Assembly (NCBI RefSeq): GCF_004010155.1
Contig: NZ_RRYH01000003.1
Location: 310,001-374,000 of the forward strand
DNA from: Solirhodobacter olei
Lineage (GTDB): Bacteria > Pseudomonadota > Alphaproteobacteria > Rhodobacterales > Rhodobacteraceae
Direction: 5' to 3'
Length of the DNA stretch: 64,000 bases
The notes beneath the pieces are model-generated. The model saw nothing but the letters and a program-made list of their open reading frames with translations, was not told where the DNA came from and searched no databases. Below, piece after piece: positions 52,217-61,266 of the stretch; within the stretch, counting starts at the first letter, position 1, and every line of letters starts with the position of its first letter. A program made the translations under genes and the position numbers.

Positions 52217-53794
52217 ATGAGCGATATGGCACAGGAAAATGGGTCGGGCGACGGGCGCGCGGCTGCAGGACGCCGGGCGCGCAGCGGCGGCGGCGCGGCG
52301 CGGCGGGCGGAACGCACGGCGGTGCATTTCGAAACCGCGCGCTTCATCGAGCGCAACATCCCGAACTTCGAGGTGCTGAACGAAGAGGCCCTCCAGATCA
52401 TCGAATACAACGCCGAGACGGTGCTGGAAGAGATCGGCGTGAACTTCGTCGAGAACCCCGCCGCGCTTGAGCGCTGGAAGGCGGCGGGCGCCGATGTGAG
52501 GGGCGAGCGGGTGCGCATTCCGCGCGGCCTGGCCCGCCAGCTTTGCGCCACGGCGCCGGGGTCCTTTACCCAGCATGCCCGGAACCCGGCGAAGAATGTC
52601 GAGATCGGCGGCAAGGGACTCGTCCTCGCCCCGGTTTACGGTCCGCCCTTCGTGCGCGACCAGGCCGGCGGGCGCCGCTATGCCACGATCGAGGATTTCC
52701 GGAATTTCGTGAAGCTCGGCTACATGTCGAAATGGCTGCACCATTCCGGCGGCACGGTCTGCGAGCCGACCGATATCGCGGTGAACAAGCGCCACCTCGA
52801 CATGCTGCTGGCGCATATGACGCTGTCGGACAAGCCCTACATGGGCTCGGTCACGGAGCCGGTGCGGGCGACGGATTCGGTGGAGATGTCGAAGATCCTC
52901 TTCGGCGCCGATTTCGTCGATCAGAACACGGTGATGACCTCGCTCATCAACATCAACTCGCCGCTGACCTTCGACTCGACCATGATGGGCGCACTGGAGG
53001 TCTATTCCGCGGCGAACCAGGCGGCGATCATCTCGCCCTTCATCGTCGGCGGCGCGATGGCACCGGTGACGGTGGCGGGCACGCTGACGCAGGTTCTGGC
53101 CGAGGTGCTGGCCGGCGTCGCCTATTCGCAGCTGATCCGGCAGGGGGCACCGGTGATCTTCGGGGCCTTCGTGACCTCGATCGACATGAACTCTGGCGCG
53201 CCGACCTTCGGAACGCCGGAGGCCGCGCATATCACCTATGGCGCGGGCCAGCTGGCGCGGCGGCTGGGGCTGCCCTACCGTTCGGGCGGCGGGTTCTGCG
53301 GCTCCAAGCTGCCGGACGCGCAGGCGGGCTACGAGAGCGCGAACTCTCTCAACATGGCGCTTCTGGCGGGCGTGAACTTCATGCTGCACGCCTGCGGCTG
53401 GCTGGAGGGGGGGCTGGTTTCCTCCTACGAGAAGTTCGTGCTGGACGCCGACCAGCTGGGCTGCCTGCATCAGCTGGCCAAGGGCATCTCGCTGGATGCG
53501 AACGGGCAGGGAATGGACGCGATCCGCGAGGTGGGGCCGGGTGGCCATTACCTTGGCTGTGCCCACACCCAGGCGAATTTCAAGTCCGCGTTCTGGCGGA
53601 CCGAGGTGCTGGACTACAAGCCCTTCGAGACCTGGGAAGAGGAAGGCGGCCGGGATTCAGCGACGCTGGCGGCCGCGCGGGTGAAGAAGATGCTGGGCGA
53701 CTACCAGCAGCCCGCCATCGACCCGGGCGTGAACGAGGCGCTGGCCGAATACGTGGCGAAGAAGAAGGCCTCTATGCCGGACGCCTTTGGCTGA
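52217..53794 (+). CDS. Trimethylamine methyltransferase (MttB) family protein, non-pyrrolysine type
   Basis: Encodes a 525-residue COG5598 protein. It has a disordered Gly/Arg-rich N-terminus (residues 1-35) and then a TIM-barrel methyltransferase with no in-frame stop, so it lacks the pyrrolysine of archaeal MttB. Related bacterial proteins (MtgB, MtpB, MtcB) demethylate glycine betaine, proline betaine or carnitine onto a corrinoid protein. GGAGG precedes the ATG. The methyl-THF methyltransferase and MetF-like genes 6-8 kb away are its likely partners, but no corrinoid protein is nearby. The substrate is unknown. Confidence 0.88.
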   Translation: MSDMAQENGSGDGRAAAGRRARSGGGAARRAERTAVHFETARFIERNIPNFEVLNEEALQIIEYNAETVLEEIGVNFVENPAALERWKAAGADVRGERVRIPRGLARQLCATAPGSFTQHARNPAKNVEIGGKGLVLAPVYGPPFVRDQAGGRRYATIEDFRNFVKLGYMSKWLHHSGGTVCEPTDIAVNKRHLDMLLAHMTLSDKPYMGSVTEPVRATDSVEMSKILFGADFVDQNTVMTSLININSPLTFDSTMMGALEVYSAANQAAIISPFIVGGAMAPVTVAGTLTQVLAEVLAGVAYSQLIRQGAPVIFGAFVTSIDMNSGAPTFGTPEAAHITYGAGQLARRLGLPYRSGGGFCGSKLPDAQAGYESANSLNMALLAGVNFMLHACGWLEGGLVSSYEKFVLDADQLGCLHQLAKGISLDANGQGMDAIREVGPGGHYLGCAHTQANFKSAFWRTEVLDYKPFETWEEEGGRDSATLAAARVKKMLGDYQQPAIDPGVNEALAEYVAKKKASMPDAFG

Positions 53795-53824
53795 GGGCGA
53801 GGGAAGGCGAGGGGGGGCGCGATG

Positions 53825-53838
53825 AATGCGCACCCTAC
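53825..53838 (+). repeat. Dispersed GCGCACCCTAC element, copy 2
   Basis: Exact AATGCGCACCCTAC core as at 1671-1684 and 55850-55863. It lies 30 bases after the mttB stop and 29 bases before the second structured repeat element. The upstream arm of the inverted repeat seen in copy 1 is only partly kept here. Confidence 0.65.
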
Positions 53839-53867
53839 TTTGCCGTAGACCAATGGGGCAAAGCCCC

Positions 53868-54027
53868 GCCCGATACGTGGTGCGTCAGCACCACCGGGCA
53901 GCGCCCGACCGCCCCCAGGGCGGGCGCTTTCTTCACCCTCGCGGCGGAGAATGGCGCAGGGGGAGCTTCACCATAAACTGACAGACCCGGGGCGCGGCGG
54001 GCGCCCACCCGCGGTCGGTCGCTGCCC
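53868..54027 (+). repeat. Structured convergent-gap repeat, copy 2
   Basis: Second copy of the element. Hairpin A (53868-53899) has outer stem GCCCG / CGGGC and inner stem TGGTGC-gtca-GCACCA, so the inner pairs differ from copy 1 but still match each other. Hairpin B lies at 53900-53928. The box ACCATAAACTGACAGACCCG is at 53970-53989. The ends GGGCAGCGCCCGACCGC (53896-53912) and GCGGTCGGTCGCTGCCC (54011-54027) are complementary except for one position. It sits between the converging mttB and aldolase genes. Confidence 0.85.
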
Positions 54028-54051
54028 TTGGTGTGGTCTTCCCCCCAAACC

Positions 54052-54801
54052 TCAGCTCGCGTAATCGCTGCCTTCGCGGTCGAGGATTTCGCGGAGCTGG
54101 GCCAGGTGCTCGGCCGCGCCGGAGGGGTAATCCTCCCATTCCCGCGCCGTCTTCTCGGCCACCGCGTCGGGCAGGATGCGGAGCGGGCGGCCGGTCTGGA
54201 GGGCGCGGATATAGGTCTCTGCCGCGCGCTCGAAGTAGTAGAGGCGGTTGAAGGTCTCGGCCACCGTTTCGCCTATGATCAGGACGCCGTGGTTGCCCAT
54301 GACCATGGTCTTTACCTTCGGATCGGCGAGCAGCGTCGCGCAGCGGGCGCCTTCCTCCTCGAAGGCCATGCCGCCGTAGCCGTCGTCCACAACGTGGCGG
54401 TTGAAGAACATCGCGCAGTTCTGGTCGATCGGCGGCAGGCGGCTGTCGGCGAGCGAGGCCAGCACGGTCGCATGGATCGAGTGGACATGCATGACGCAGC
54501 GGGCGTGCGGGCAGGCGCGGTGGATCGCGCCGTGGAGGCCCCAGGCGGTCGGGTCCGGCGCATCGGGGCGGTTGAGCGTGTCCGGGTCGTCGGCGTCGAT
54601 CTCCAGAAGCTCGGAGGCGCGCATGAGGGCGAAATGTCGGGCGTTCGGGTTCATCAGGAAGCGCCGGCCCTCGGGGTCGGTCGCGAGCGAGAAGTGGTTG
54701 GCCACCGCCTCGTGCATGTTGAGCCGGGCGGTCCAGCGGAAGGCCGCGGCGAGGTCGCAGCGTTCGGCCCAATGGGCGATGTTCGTCAGGGGTGCGTTCA
54801 T
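54052..54801 (-). CDS. Class II aldolase/adducin family protein
   Basis: Encodes a 249-residue protein of the class II aldolase fold (fuculose-phosphate aldolase, ribulose-phosphate epimerase and adducin head). Zinc ligands appear in CVMHVHSIHAT and in the later NRLYYFERAAETYIRAL region; GNHGVLIIGETV is a family motif. GGAGGAA precedes the ATG at 54801, which overlaps the stop of the upstream hydrolase by four bases. Many such proteins act on small hydroxy-carbonyl compounds, but this one cannot be assigned. Confidence 0.88.
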   Translation of the reverse strand: MNAPLTNIAHWAERCDLAAAFRWTARLNMHEAVANHFSLATDPEGRRFLMNPNARHFALMRASELLEIDADDPDTLNRPDAPDPTAWGLHGAIHRACPHARCVMHVHSIHATVLASLADSRLPPIDQNCAMFFNRHVVDDGYGGMAFEEEGARCATLLADPKVKTMVMGNHGVLIIGETVAETFNRLYYFERAAETYIRALQTGRPLRILPDAVAEKTAREWEDYPSGAAEHLAQLREILDREGSDYAS

Positions 54802-55742
54802 GGGGTTCCTCCGTAAGGCCAGTGGCCCGCGCCGAGGGCGGAGATCGCCCCGGTGATGCGGGCAAAGCTTGCGCCGGCGCGGGCGGCGGTGTGGCGGGCG
54901 CGCAGGTAGCCGTGGACGAGGCCGGGCTCCAGCACATGATGGGCGCGGCCGCCCTCGGCCTCGATCAGGGCGCAATAGGCGCGGGCGTCGTCGGCCAGCG
55001 GATCGCATTCGGCGGCGAAGGCGACGGTGGGGGGCAGGCCCGCGAAGCTCGGCGCCCAGAGGGGGGCGGCGGTCGGGTCGTCCGCGGGTTCCTCGCCGCC
55101 CTCGTAGCGGACCGAGGCGTAGAAGGAGAGGTCGTCCTTCGTCAGCATCGGGGCATTGGCATGGGTAACGTAGCTGCCGCGGTTCAGGTCGCCACCGAGG
55201 CCGGGGTAGATCAGCACCTGCCCCATGAGGCGCGGTTCTCCGGCCAGGGTCTGCGCGACCGCCGCGGCCAGCGCGCCGCCGGCGCTGTCGCCGGCGAGGA
55301 CGAGCGGGTCGGGGAAGGCCTCGAGCGTGGCTCGGGTGGCGGCGAGGGCATCCTCATAGGCGGCCGGATGGCGGTGTTCGGGGGCAAGGCGGTAGTCGGC
55401 GGAGACGACGCGGAAGCCGGTGGCGGCGGCGATCTCGGCGCAGACGTCGTCATGGCTGTCGAGGCCGCCGACGACGAACCCGCCGCCGTGGAGGTAGAGC
55501 ACTGTCGCCTTGGGGGGCGTCGCGGGCAGGTAGATCCGGCAGGGGACGCCGCCGAGAGCGCGGTCCTCGGCCGAGATGCCCTCGGGATAGCCGCGGAAGA
55601 AGGCGCGGCACATGGCGGTGTAGACCTCGCGCTGCTTCTCGATCGGGTATGTGGCGGTTTCCGGCGGGTACCAGCTTTCGGTCTCGCGGATGAAGGCCCA
55701 GGTTTCGGCGTCGATGAGTTGGGAATAGTCCGGGGCGGGCAT
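54798..55742 (-). CDS. Alpha/beta hydrolase (hormone-sensitive lipase family)
   Basis: Encodes a 314-residue esterase-type hydrolase. The oxyanion motif HGGGF, the nucleophile serine in GDSAGGALAA, the acid Asp in AECDPLADD and the histidine in GLVHGYLR complete the catalytic set of the HSL (family IV) esterases. I chose the ATG at 55742, preceded by AGGA. It is coupled to the class II aldolase gene by a four-base overlap, so the pair probably works on one substrate: ester or lactone hydrolysis followed by aldol cleavage, which is inference. Confidence 0.9.
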   Translation of the reverse strand: MPAPDYSQLIDAETWAFIRETESWYPPETATYPIEKQREVYTAMCRAFFRGYPEGISAEDRALGGVPCRIYLPATPPKATVLYLHGGGFVVGGLDSHDDVCAEIAAATGFRVVSADYRLAPEHRHPAAYEDALAATRATLEAFPDPLVLAGDSAGGALAAAVAQTLAGEPRLMGQVLIYPGLGGDLNRGSYVTHANAPMLTKDDLSFYASVRYEGGEEPADDPTAAPLWAPSFAGLPPTVAFAAECDPLADDARAYCALIEAEGGRAHHVLEPGLVHGYLRARHTAARAGASFARITGAISALGAGHWPYGGTP

Positions 55743-55849
55743 GGGGGTCCTGTGGTTGGCTTGGGCGCAGTCTCGCCCGGCGGGGCTGGGGCGGCAAGGG
55801 GGGCGTGGTGAGGAGGGCGGGAGCCGTCCCGGGGGCGCGGTGAGCAATG

Positions 55850-55863
55850 AATGCGCACCCTAC
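55850..55863 (+). repeat. Dispersed GCGCACCCTAC element, copy 3
   Basis: Exact AATGCGCACCCTAC core followed by GCCGGGG as in copy 1, and preceded by GGTGAGCAATG, close to the GGTGCGCAATC of copy 1. It is in the 206-base gap between the hydrolase gene and the DUF882 gene. Confidence 0.7.
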
Positions 55864-55899
55864 GCCGGGGAGGGCCGATGGGCCGTGGGACGCGCAATG

Positions 55900-55923
55900 A
55901 AAAAGGCGCCTCTCGGGCGCCTT
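55900..55923 (-). terminator. Rho-independent terminator of the DUF882 gene
   Basis: An 8-base stem AAGGCGCC / GGCGCCTT with a 5-base loop. On the minus strand it is followed by a run of T (the complement of AAAAA at 55900-55904), 26 bases after the DUF882 stop. This is a good intrinsic terminator for the minus-strand gene. Confidence 0.85.
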
Positions 55924-55948
55924 CATCGGGACGGGACGGTGGGACGGC

Positions 55949-56518
55949 TCAGCCGTGCCAGGTGCGGACGGGGCCGCAATCCATGTGGACGAAGTCGGAG
56001 TGGATGTACTTGCCGACGCCGCCCGCCTGGCAGGACCAGGCCGCCTCGTAGATCTGATGCACGGTGCGCGAGCGCAGGCGCAGGTCGGCGGCCTCGCCGT
56101 CCATGTGCAGCGAATGCGCGGCGACCCCCTTCGAATGGCGGCGCAGCATGGCGTTGGTCTGCGGCGTGCGGTAGCCGGAGAGCAGCTGGAAGGGCTCGGT
56201 CGTGTCGAGAAGCGCGTGCGAGGCGGCGATGATGTCGATCGTCTGCGGCGCCATGTCATGGGTCTGGTCGACGCGCCAGTCGCGCATGAAGACCTTCACC
56301 TGGTCGAGAACCTCGGGGACGTACTTGCCGTCGATCCAGTAGATCGCGTCCATCGTTTCGCCAGAGCGGCCGGAGAACATCCGGACCCGGCGGATATTGC
56401 CGGCGCCGCGGATCAGCCCGAAGGCATTGGCGTAGGTGGGTGCGGCCACTACGGTGGTTGCCGCAAATGCGCGCAGAAGTCCGCGCCGCGAAAAGCTCGC
56501 CGGTGTCTTTGAAGTCAT
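55949..56518 (-). CDS. DUF882 (YcbK-like) Tat-exported murein hydrolase family protein
   Basis: Encodes a 189-residue protein with a twin-arginine signal (SRRGLLRAF, then a hydrophobic stretch and ANA at about residue 32) and a peptidase M15A-like domain. Zinc-site motifs are SGYRTPQTNAML, HSLHMDGEAADL and SDFVHMDCG. The family is linked to peptidoglycan peptide trimming. I chose the ATG at 56518 because it gives a normal Tat signal length; starts at 56566 or 56578 are possible. It is divergent from an L,D-transpeptidase gene, which supports a cell-wall role. An intrinsic terminator follows. Confidence 0.87.
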   Translation of the reverse strand: MTSKTPASFSRRGLLRAFAATTVVAAPTYANAFGLIRGAGNIRRVRMFSGRSGETMDAIYWIDGKYVPEVLDQVKVFMRDWRVDQTHDMAPQTIDIIAASHALLDTTEPFQLLSGYRTPQTNAMLRRHSKGVAAHSLHMDGEAADLRLRSRTVHQIYEAAWSCQAGGVGKYIHSDFVHMDCGPVRTWHG

Positions 56519-56885
56519 GCTTTCTGTGCCTGTCCCGTTTGTCGTGGCCGCCTGTTCGGCGGTCATTGCTTCGTCCATCCCCTGGCCGGGTTTTTATGCC
56601 ACAGTCATGGAGAATTCCAAACCGGGAAGGTCCTGGCGTTCTCTGATTCCTTCAGGGTGAGCGGAAATCTGCTGAAAACTCCGCTAATCCTCGGCCGCCC
56701 TGCGCCGAAATTCGCCGGCCGGGGCCTGCCGGCCATCACTTGGCGGCGATTTGCCGCTTTGGAGGGGCGGAGCGGGCGGCTCCGTTGTTTTGCAGAGACA
56801 GCGATGGATGCACGCGCGGCGGGGAGTGGACTTGCGCCCCGCGAAGCCCCAGATTTGCAGCAAGGGAAGCGGTTGCGAGGCAGTC
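56519..56885. promoter_or_regulatory. Divergent region between DUF882 and L,D-transpeptidase genes
   Basis: About 370 bases without a gene I can support. It includes an AT-richer stretch (56580-56700) that probably holds promoters in both directions. No defined operator or riboswitch was recognised. Confidence 0.35.
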
Positions 56886-58577
56886 ATGCGTCGGCATGCG
56901 ATTGATACGGGTCTGTTTTTTGCCGGGGGATCGGGGCGGCGGGCGCTTTGCGGCGCGGCGATTGCGCTGATTGGCTTGGCCGGCGGGCCGGCCGGCGCGC
57001 AGGCGATTCTCGCCGGCATGGCGCAGCCCGCGGCGCAGGGCCAGCCGGCGGCGGTGCAGGCGATGATGTCGGCCTTCGCGCAGGGCGTGGCGGCGGCGGT
57101 GTCGCATGACCGCGCGCTGGAGGAATTCTACCGTTCGACCGATTACCGACCGGTCTGGACCGATGCGGCCGATGCGGCGCGGCGGCAGGCTTTCCTCGAC
57201 GCGCTGGCCAATGCCGGGCTGCAGGGCCTGCCCGCGGCGCGCTACGATCGCGCCGGGCTGATTGCCAAGCTGCGCGGCGCCGAGACGGAGCGCGACCGGG
57301 CCGAGGCCGAGGTGTCGATGAGCCGGACCTTCCTCGAATATGCGCGCGACGCCTGGTCGGGGGTGATCGACCCCTCGAATATCGGGCCGGGGCTGGTGCT
57401 GAAGGTCGATCGGCCCGATCCGCTGGCGCTGATGAAGGGGCTTGTCGCGGCGTCCGACCCGCAGGGCTACATGGCGAGCCTTCTGCCGCAGGCGCCGCAA
57501 TATAACGCGCTTCTGAAGGAGAAGCTGACGCTGGCCCATCTGGCGGCGACGGATGCGTGGGGTCCGCCGGTGCGGGCCGGCAAGCTGAAGGCCGGCATGT
57601 CTGGCCCCGAGGTGGTGGCGCTGCGCAACCGGCTGATCGCGATGGGCTATCTCGCCCCCTCGGCCGACCCGAGCTTCGACGCCGACATGCAGGCGGCGGT
57701 GATGCAGTTCCAGGCCGACCACGGCCTGGCCCCCGACGGGGTGGTGGGACCGGCCACGCTGGAGGAGATAAACGTCCAGCCGATCGATCGGCTGAAGGCG
57801 GTGATGGCCGACATGGAGCGCTGGCGCTGGCTGCCGCGCGACCTCGGCCAGAAATATGTCTGGGTGAACCTGCCGGATTTCTCGGCCAGGGTGATCGTCG
57901 GCCATCGGGTGGTCTTCGACTCTCCGGTGGTGATCGGCAAGAACACCAAGGACACGCGCACGCCGGAATTTTCCAACACCATGCGCTACATGGATGTGAA
58001 CCCGGTCTGGAACGTGCCGAAGTCGATCGCGACGAAGGAGTATCTGCCGGCCTTCCAGAAGGATCCGAACGCGGATTCGCAGCTGGTGCTGATCAACCAG
58101 TCGGGGCAGATCGTCGACCGCTCCACGGTCGACTTCAGCCAGTATGACCAGAACAACTTCCCCTTCGAGCTGAAGCAGCCGCCGTCCAGAGACAACGCGC
58201 TAGGGCTGGTGAAGTTCATGTTCCCGAACCGCTACAACATCTACCTGCACGACACGCCGTCGAAGTACCTGTTCAAATACGACCGGCGGGATTTCAGCCA
58301 TGGCTGCGTGCGGCTGCAGAAACCGTTCGACCTGGCCTATCTGCTGCTTGGCTGGCAGAACCCGGACCCGAAGGCGGAGTTCCAGCGGGCGCTGGCCACC
58401 AAGGACCAGCAGACCATCGACCTGAAGTCCCCGCTGCCGGTGCATCTGGTCTATTTCACCGCCATTCCGTCGCTGACCGGGCACATGCAGTACCGCCGCG
58501 ACATCTACGGCCGGGACGGGAGAATCTTCGCCGCGCTTCAGCAGGCGGGGGTGGCGCTGCCGGGCGATCCGCACTAG
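56886..58577 (+). CDS. L,D-transpeptidase, YcbB (LdtD) type
   Basis: Encodes a 563-residue periplasmic enzyme that forms 3-3 cross-links in peptidoglycan. A signal peptide covers about residues 1-38, an N-terminal scaffold domain follows, then a peptidoglycan-binding domain ([22 protein letters not shown] to ATLEEINV) and the YkuD catalytic domain with the motif SHGCVRLQ, whose cysteine is the nucleophile; the upstream histidine is in [12 protein letters not shown] chose the ATG at 56886 because it opens the signal peptide; earlier codons in frame are not conserved. Confidence 0.93.
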   Translation: MRRHAIDTGLFFAGGSGRRALCGAAIALIGLAGGPAGAQAILAGMAQPAAQGQPAAVQAMMSAFAQGVAAAVSHDRALEEFYRSTDYRPVWTDAADAARRQAFLDALANAGLQGLPAARYDRAGLIAKLRGAETERDRAEAEVSMSRTFLEYARDAWSGVIDPSNIGPGLVLKVDRPDPLALMKGLVAASDPQGYMASLLPQAPQYNALLKEKLTLAHLAATDAWGPPVRAGKLKAGMSGPEVVALRNRLIAMGYLAPSADPSFDADMQAAVMQFQADHGLAPDGVVGPATLEEINVQPIDRLKAVMADMERWRWLPRDLGQKYVWVNLPDFSARVIVGHRVVFDSPVVIGKNTKDTRTPEFSNTMRYMDVNPVWNVPKSIATKEYLPAFQKDPNADSQLVLINQSGQIVDRSTVDFSQYDQNNFPFELKQPPSRDNALGLVKFMFPNRYNIYLHDTPSKYLFKYDRRDFSHGCVRLQKPFDLAYLLLGWQNPDPKAEFQRALATKDQQTIDLKSPLPVHLVYFTAIPSLTGHMQYRRDIYGRDGRIFAALQQAGVALPGDPH

Positions 58578-58609
58578 AGCCGGTCTCGAGAGGCATCGGC
58601 GGAGACAGC

Positions 58610-59713
58610 ATGGGCGTGCGGACCGGCCACCGGATTGACGAGATCGCGAAGGCGCTTGGCGCACGGGCGGAAGGCGACGGCGCGCTATGCGTCACCGGCG
58701 CTGCCGAACCGGGAGAGGCCGGGCCGGAGGCGATCGCGCTGGCGATGAGCCCGAAGTATGCCGAAGGGCTGGCGCAGGGCCGGGCGCGGGCAGCGGTGCT
58801 GTGGGAAGGGGCCGACTGGCGCGCGCTGGGGCTTGAGGCCGCCGTGCTGGTGGCGCGGCCGCGGCTGGCGATGTCCGGGCTGACGCGGATCCTCGATCCC
58901 GGGCCCGCCATCACGCCGGGCGTGCATCCGAGCGCGGTGATCGATCCCTCTGCCGAGATCGGGGCGGGGGCCGCGATCGGGCCCTTCGTGGTGATCGGGG
59001 CGGGGGTGCGGATCGGGTCCGGGGTGCGGATCGCGAGCCATGTCTCCATCGCCGAGGGCGCGATGATAGGGGCGGATGCCCTTTTGCTGCAGGGCGTTCG
59101 CATCGGCGCGCGGGTGCGGATCGGCGAGCGTTTCATCTGCCAGCCGGGCGCCGTCGTGGGCGGCGACGGCTTCTCCTTCGTGACCGAGGCGAAATCCGGG
59201 GTCGAAGAGGTGCGCGAGACGCTGGGCCAGCGGGCCGAAATCACCGAGCAGGGCTGGCTGCGGATTCACTCTCTGGGCGCGGTCACGATCGGCGACGATG
59301 TCGAGATCGGCGCCAATGCGGCCATCGACCGGGGCACGATCCGGGATACCGTGATCGGCTCGGGCACCAAGCTCGACAACCTCGTGCATGTCGGCCACAA
59401 CGTGGTTGTCGGGCGGGACTGCCTTCTGTGCGGGCAGGTCGGCGTCGCCGGCTCCTCGCGCATTGGTGACCGGGTGGTGCTGGCGGGGCAGGTCGGTGTG
59501 AACGACAATATCCTGATCGGGGACGACGTGATTGCGGGCGGCGCCTCCAAGATATTCACGAATGTGCCGGCGGGGCGGGTTATCCTCGGCTATCCGGCGA
59601 TGAAAATGGATCTGCATGTCGAGGCCTACAAGGGCCTGCGCCGGCTTCCGCGCCTGTTCCGGCAGGTGGCGGAACTGCAAAAAGCGGTTTCCAAGGTGAA
59701 GGGTTCGGACTAA
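58610..59713 (+). CDS. lpxD: UDP-3-O-(3-hydroxyacyl)glucosamine N-acyltransferase LpxD
   Basis: Encodes a 367-residue LpxD that adds the N-linked hydroxyacyl chain to UDP-3-O-acylglucosamine in lipid A synthesis. An N-terminal uridine-binding domain (to about residue 100) is followed by hexapeptide repeats of a left-handed beta-helix and a helical C-terminus. The catalytic histidine is in [19 protein letters not shown] precedes the ATG. It is not in the usual fabZ-lpxA cluster; an acyl carrier protein and a ketosynthase follow in the same unit. Confidence 0.94.
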   Translation: MGVRTGHRIDEIAKALGARAEGDGALCVTGAAEPGEAGPEAIALAMSPKYAEGLAQGRARAAVLWEGADWRALGLEAAVLVARPRLAMSGLTRILDPGPAITPGVHPSAVIDPSAEIGAGAAIGPFVVIGAGVRIGSGVRIASHVSIAEGAMIGADALLLQGVRIGARVRIGERFICQPGAVVGGDGFSFVTEAKSGVEEVRETLGQRAEITEQGWLRIHSLGAVTIGDDVEIGANAAIDRGTIRDTVIGSGTKLDNLVHVGHNVVVGRDCLLCGQVGVAGSSRIGDRVVLAGQVGVNDNILIGDDVIAGGASKIFTNVPAGRVILGYPAMKMDLHVEAYKGLRRLPRLFRQVAELQKAVSKVKGSD

Positions 59714-59760
59714 ACAGCCGCCGACCCGGCGGGATCGCCCGAAGAGCAGCAGGAGTGCAG

Positions 59761-60030
59761 ATGGCGAGCGAGGTGAAGGACAAGGTCGTCGCGATCATCG
59801 CCGAGCAGGCGGTGCTCGACGTGGCCGATGTTAAGCCGGAGGCGACGCTGGAGAGCCTGGGGATCGACAGCCTCGGCCTGGTGGAGTCGATCTTCGCCAT
59901 CGAGGAGGCGTTCGACATCACGGTGCCGTTCAACGCGAACGAGCCGGACCAGAACGCGGAATTCGACATTTCGACGGTCGGCTCGATCGTCGCCGCGGTC
60001 GAGAGCCTCGTGGCCGAGCAGAAGGGATGA
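59761..60030 (+). CDS. Acyl carrier protein
   Basis: Encodes an 89-residue acyl carrier protein. The phosphopantetheine serine is in LGIDSLGLVES. The region between helices 2 and 3 (VPFNANEPDQNAEFDISTVGS) is longer than in AcpP, recalling specialised carriers such as AcpXL. I chose the ATG at 59761, preceded by AGGAG. It lies 47 bases after lpxD and overlaps the ketosynthase gene as ATGA, so it probably carries the chain made by that enzyme. Confidence 0.93.
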   Translation: MASEVKDKVVAIIAEQAVLDVADVKPEATLESLGIDSLGLVESIFAIEEAFDITVPFNANEPDQNAEFDISTVGSIVAAVESLVAEQKG

Positions 60031-61235
60031 GGCGCGTCGTCATTACCGGCGCGGGCACGGTGAACGCGCTGGCGCAGGATGTGGCGGGCACCTTCGAGGC
60101 GTTCCGCGAGGGGCGCTGCGGGATCGGCGAGCTGGATATCCGCGACGTCGACCGGCTGGCGATCAAGATCGGCGGCCAAGTGCGCGACTGGGATCCCGAG
60201 GCCCATTTCAACCGCCAGCAGATCGTCCTCTATGACCGTTTCACCCAGTTCACGCTGATCGCCGCCAAGCAGGCGCTGGCGCAGTCGGGCCTGAATTTCG
60301 ACGGGCACCTGGGCTACGAATCCGGCGTTGTGCTGGGCACCGCCGGGGGCGGCGTGAACACCTGGGACGACAATTACCGCGCCGTCTACGAGGAGGGGAA
60401 GAACCGGGTTCACCCCTTCGTCGTGCCGAAGCTGATGAACAATGCCGCGGCGAGCCATCTTTCGATGGAGTTCAACCTGCGCGGCCCCTCCTTCACGGTG
60501 GCGACGGCCTGCGCGAGCTCCAACCACGCGATGGGGCTGGCGTTCCAGATGATCCGCTCGGGCGGGGCCAAGGCGATGGTCACCGGCGGGTCGGAAAGCA
60601 TGCTGTGCTTCGGCGGGATCAAGGCCTGGGAAGGGCTGCGGGTGATGTCGAAAGACGCCTGCCGCCCGTTCTCGGCCAACCGCAACGGGATGGTGCAGGG
60701 CGAGGGCGCGGCGGTCTTCGTCTTCGAGGATTACGACCACGCCCGCGCGCGCGGCGCAGAGATCCTGGCCGAGGTGGCGGGCTTCGCCATGACCTCGGAC
60801 GCGGCGGATATCGTCATGCCCTCCAAGCAGGGTGCGGCGCGGGCGATTGCGGGGGCTTTGCGCGACGCCGGGCTGAACGGCGACCAGGTGGGCTATATCA
60901 ACGCCCATGGCACCGGCACGGCGGCCAATGACAAGACCGAATGCGCTGCCGTCTCGGATGTCTTCGGACATCATGCCGACCGGCTGATGATCTCCTCGAC
61001 CAAGTCCATGCACGGGCACCTGATCGGCGGGACCGGGGCGGTCGAGCTTCTGGCCTGCATCATGGCGCTGAAGGACGGGATCATCGCGCCGACGATCGGC
61101 TATGAGGAGCCGGACCCGGAATGCTCGCTCGACGTGGTGCCGAACGAGGCGCGCGAGGCGGAGGTGAGCGCGGTGCTCTCGAACGCCTTCGCCTTCGGTG
61201 GGCTCAACGCGGTGCTGGCGCTGAAGCGGGCATAA
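60027..61235 (+). CDS. Beta-ketoacyl-ACP synthase, FabF-like
   Basis: Encodes a 402-residue condensing enzyme. The catalytic triad is Cys in TACASSNHAMG, His in NAHGTGTAAND and His in SMHGHLIGGTG. It is of the FabF/KAS II class but too diverged in its N-terminal half to be the housekeeping enzyme with confidence. Coupling to a dedicated carrier protein and lpxD suggests it makes a special acyl chain, possibly for lipid A. A structured repeat begins 31 bases after the stop. Confidence 0.92.
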   Translation: MRRVVITGAGTVNALAQDVAGTFEAFREGRCGIGELDIRDVDRLAIKIGGQVRDWDPEAHFNRQQIVLYDRFTQFTLIAAKQALAQSGLNFDGHLGYESGVVLGTAGGGVNTWDDNYRAVYEEGKNRVHPFVVPKLMNNAAASHLSMEFNLRGPSFTVATACASSNHAMGLAFQMIRSGGAKAMVTGGSESMLCFGGIKAWEGLRVMSKDACRPFSANRNGMVQGEGAAVFVFEDYDHARARGAEILAEVAGFAMTSDAADIVMPSKQGAARAIAGALRDAGLNGDQVGYINAHGTGTAANDKTECAAVSDVFGHHADRLMISSTKSMHGHLIGGTGAVELLACIMALKDGIIAPTIGYEEPDPECSLDVVPNEAREAEVSAVLSNAFAFGGLNAVLALKRA

Positions 61236-61266
61236 GGCGGCTTCGGTCCCACCTCTACACCCTGAA

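Noticed and set aside
52217-53794. Pyrrolysine-containing MttB
   Set aside because: The gene is open throughout with no internal TAG, and no pyl genes are present.
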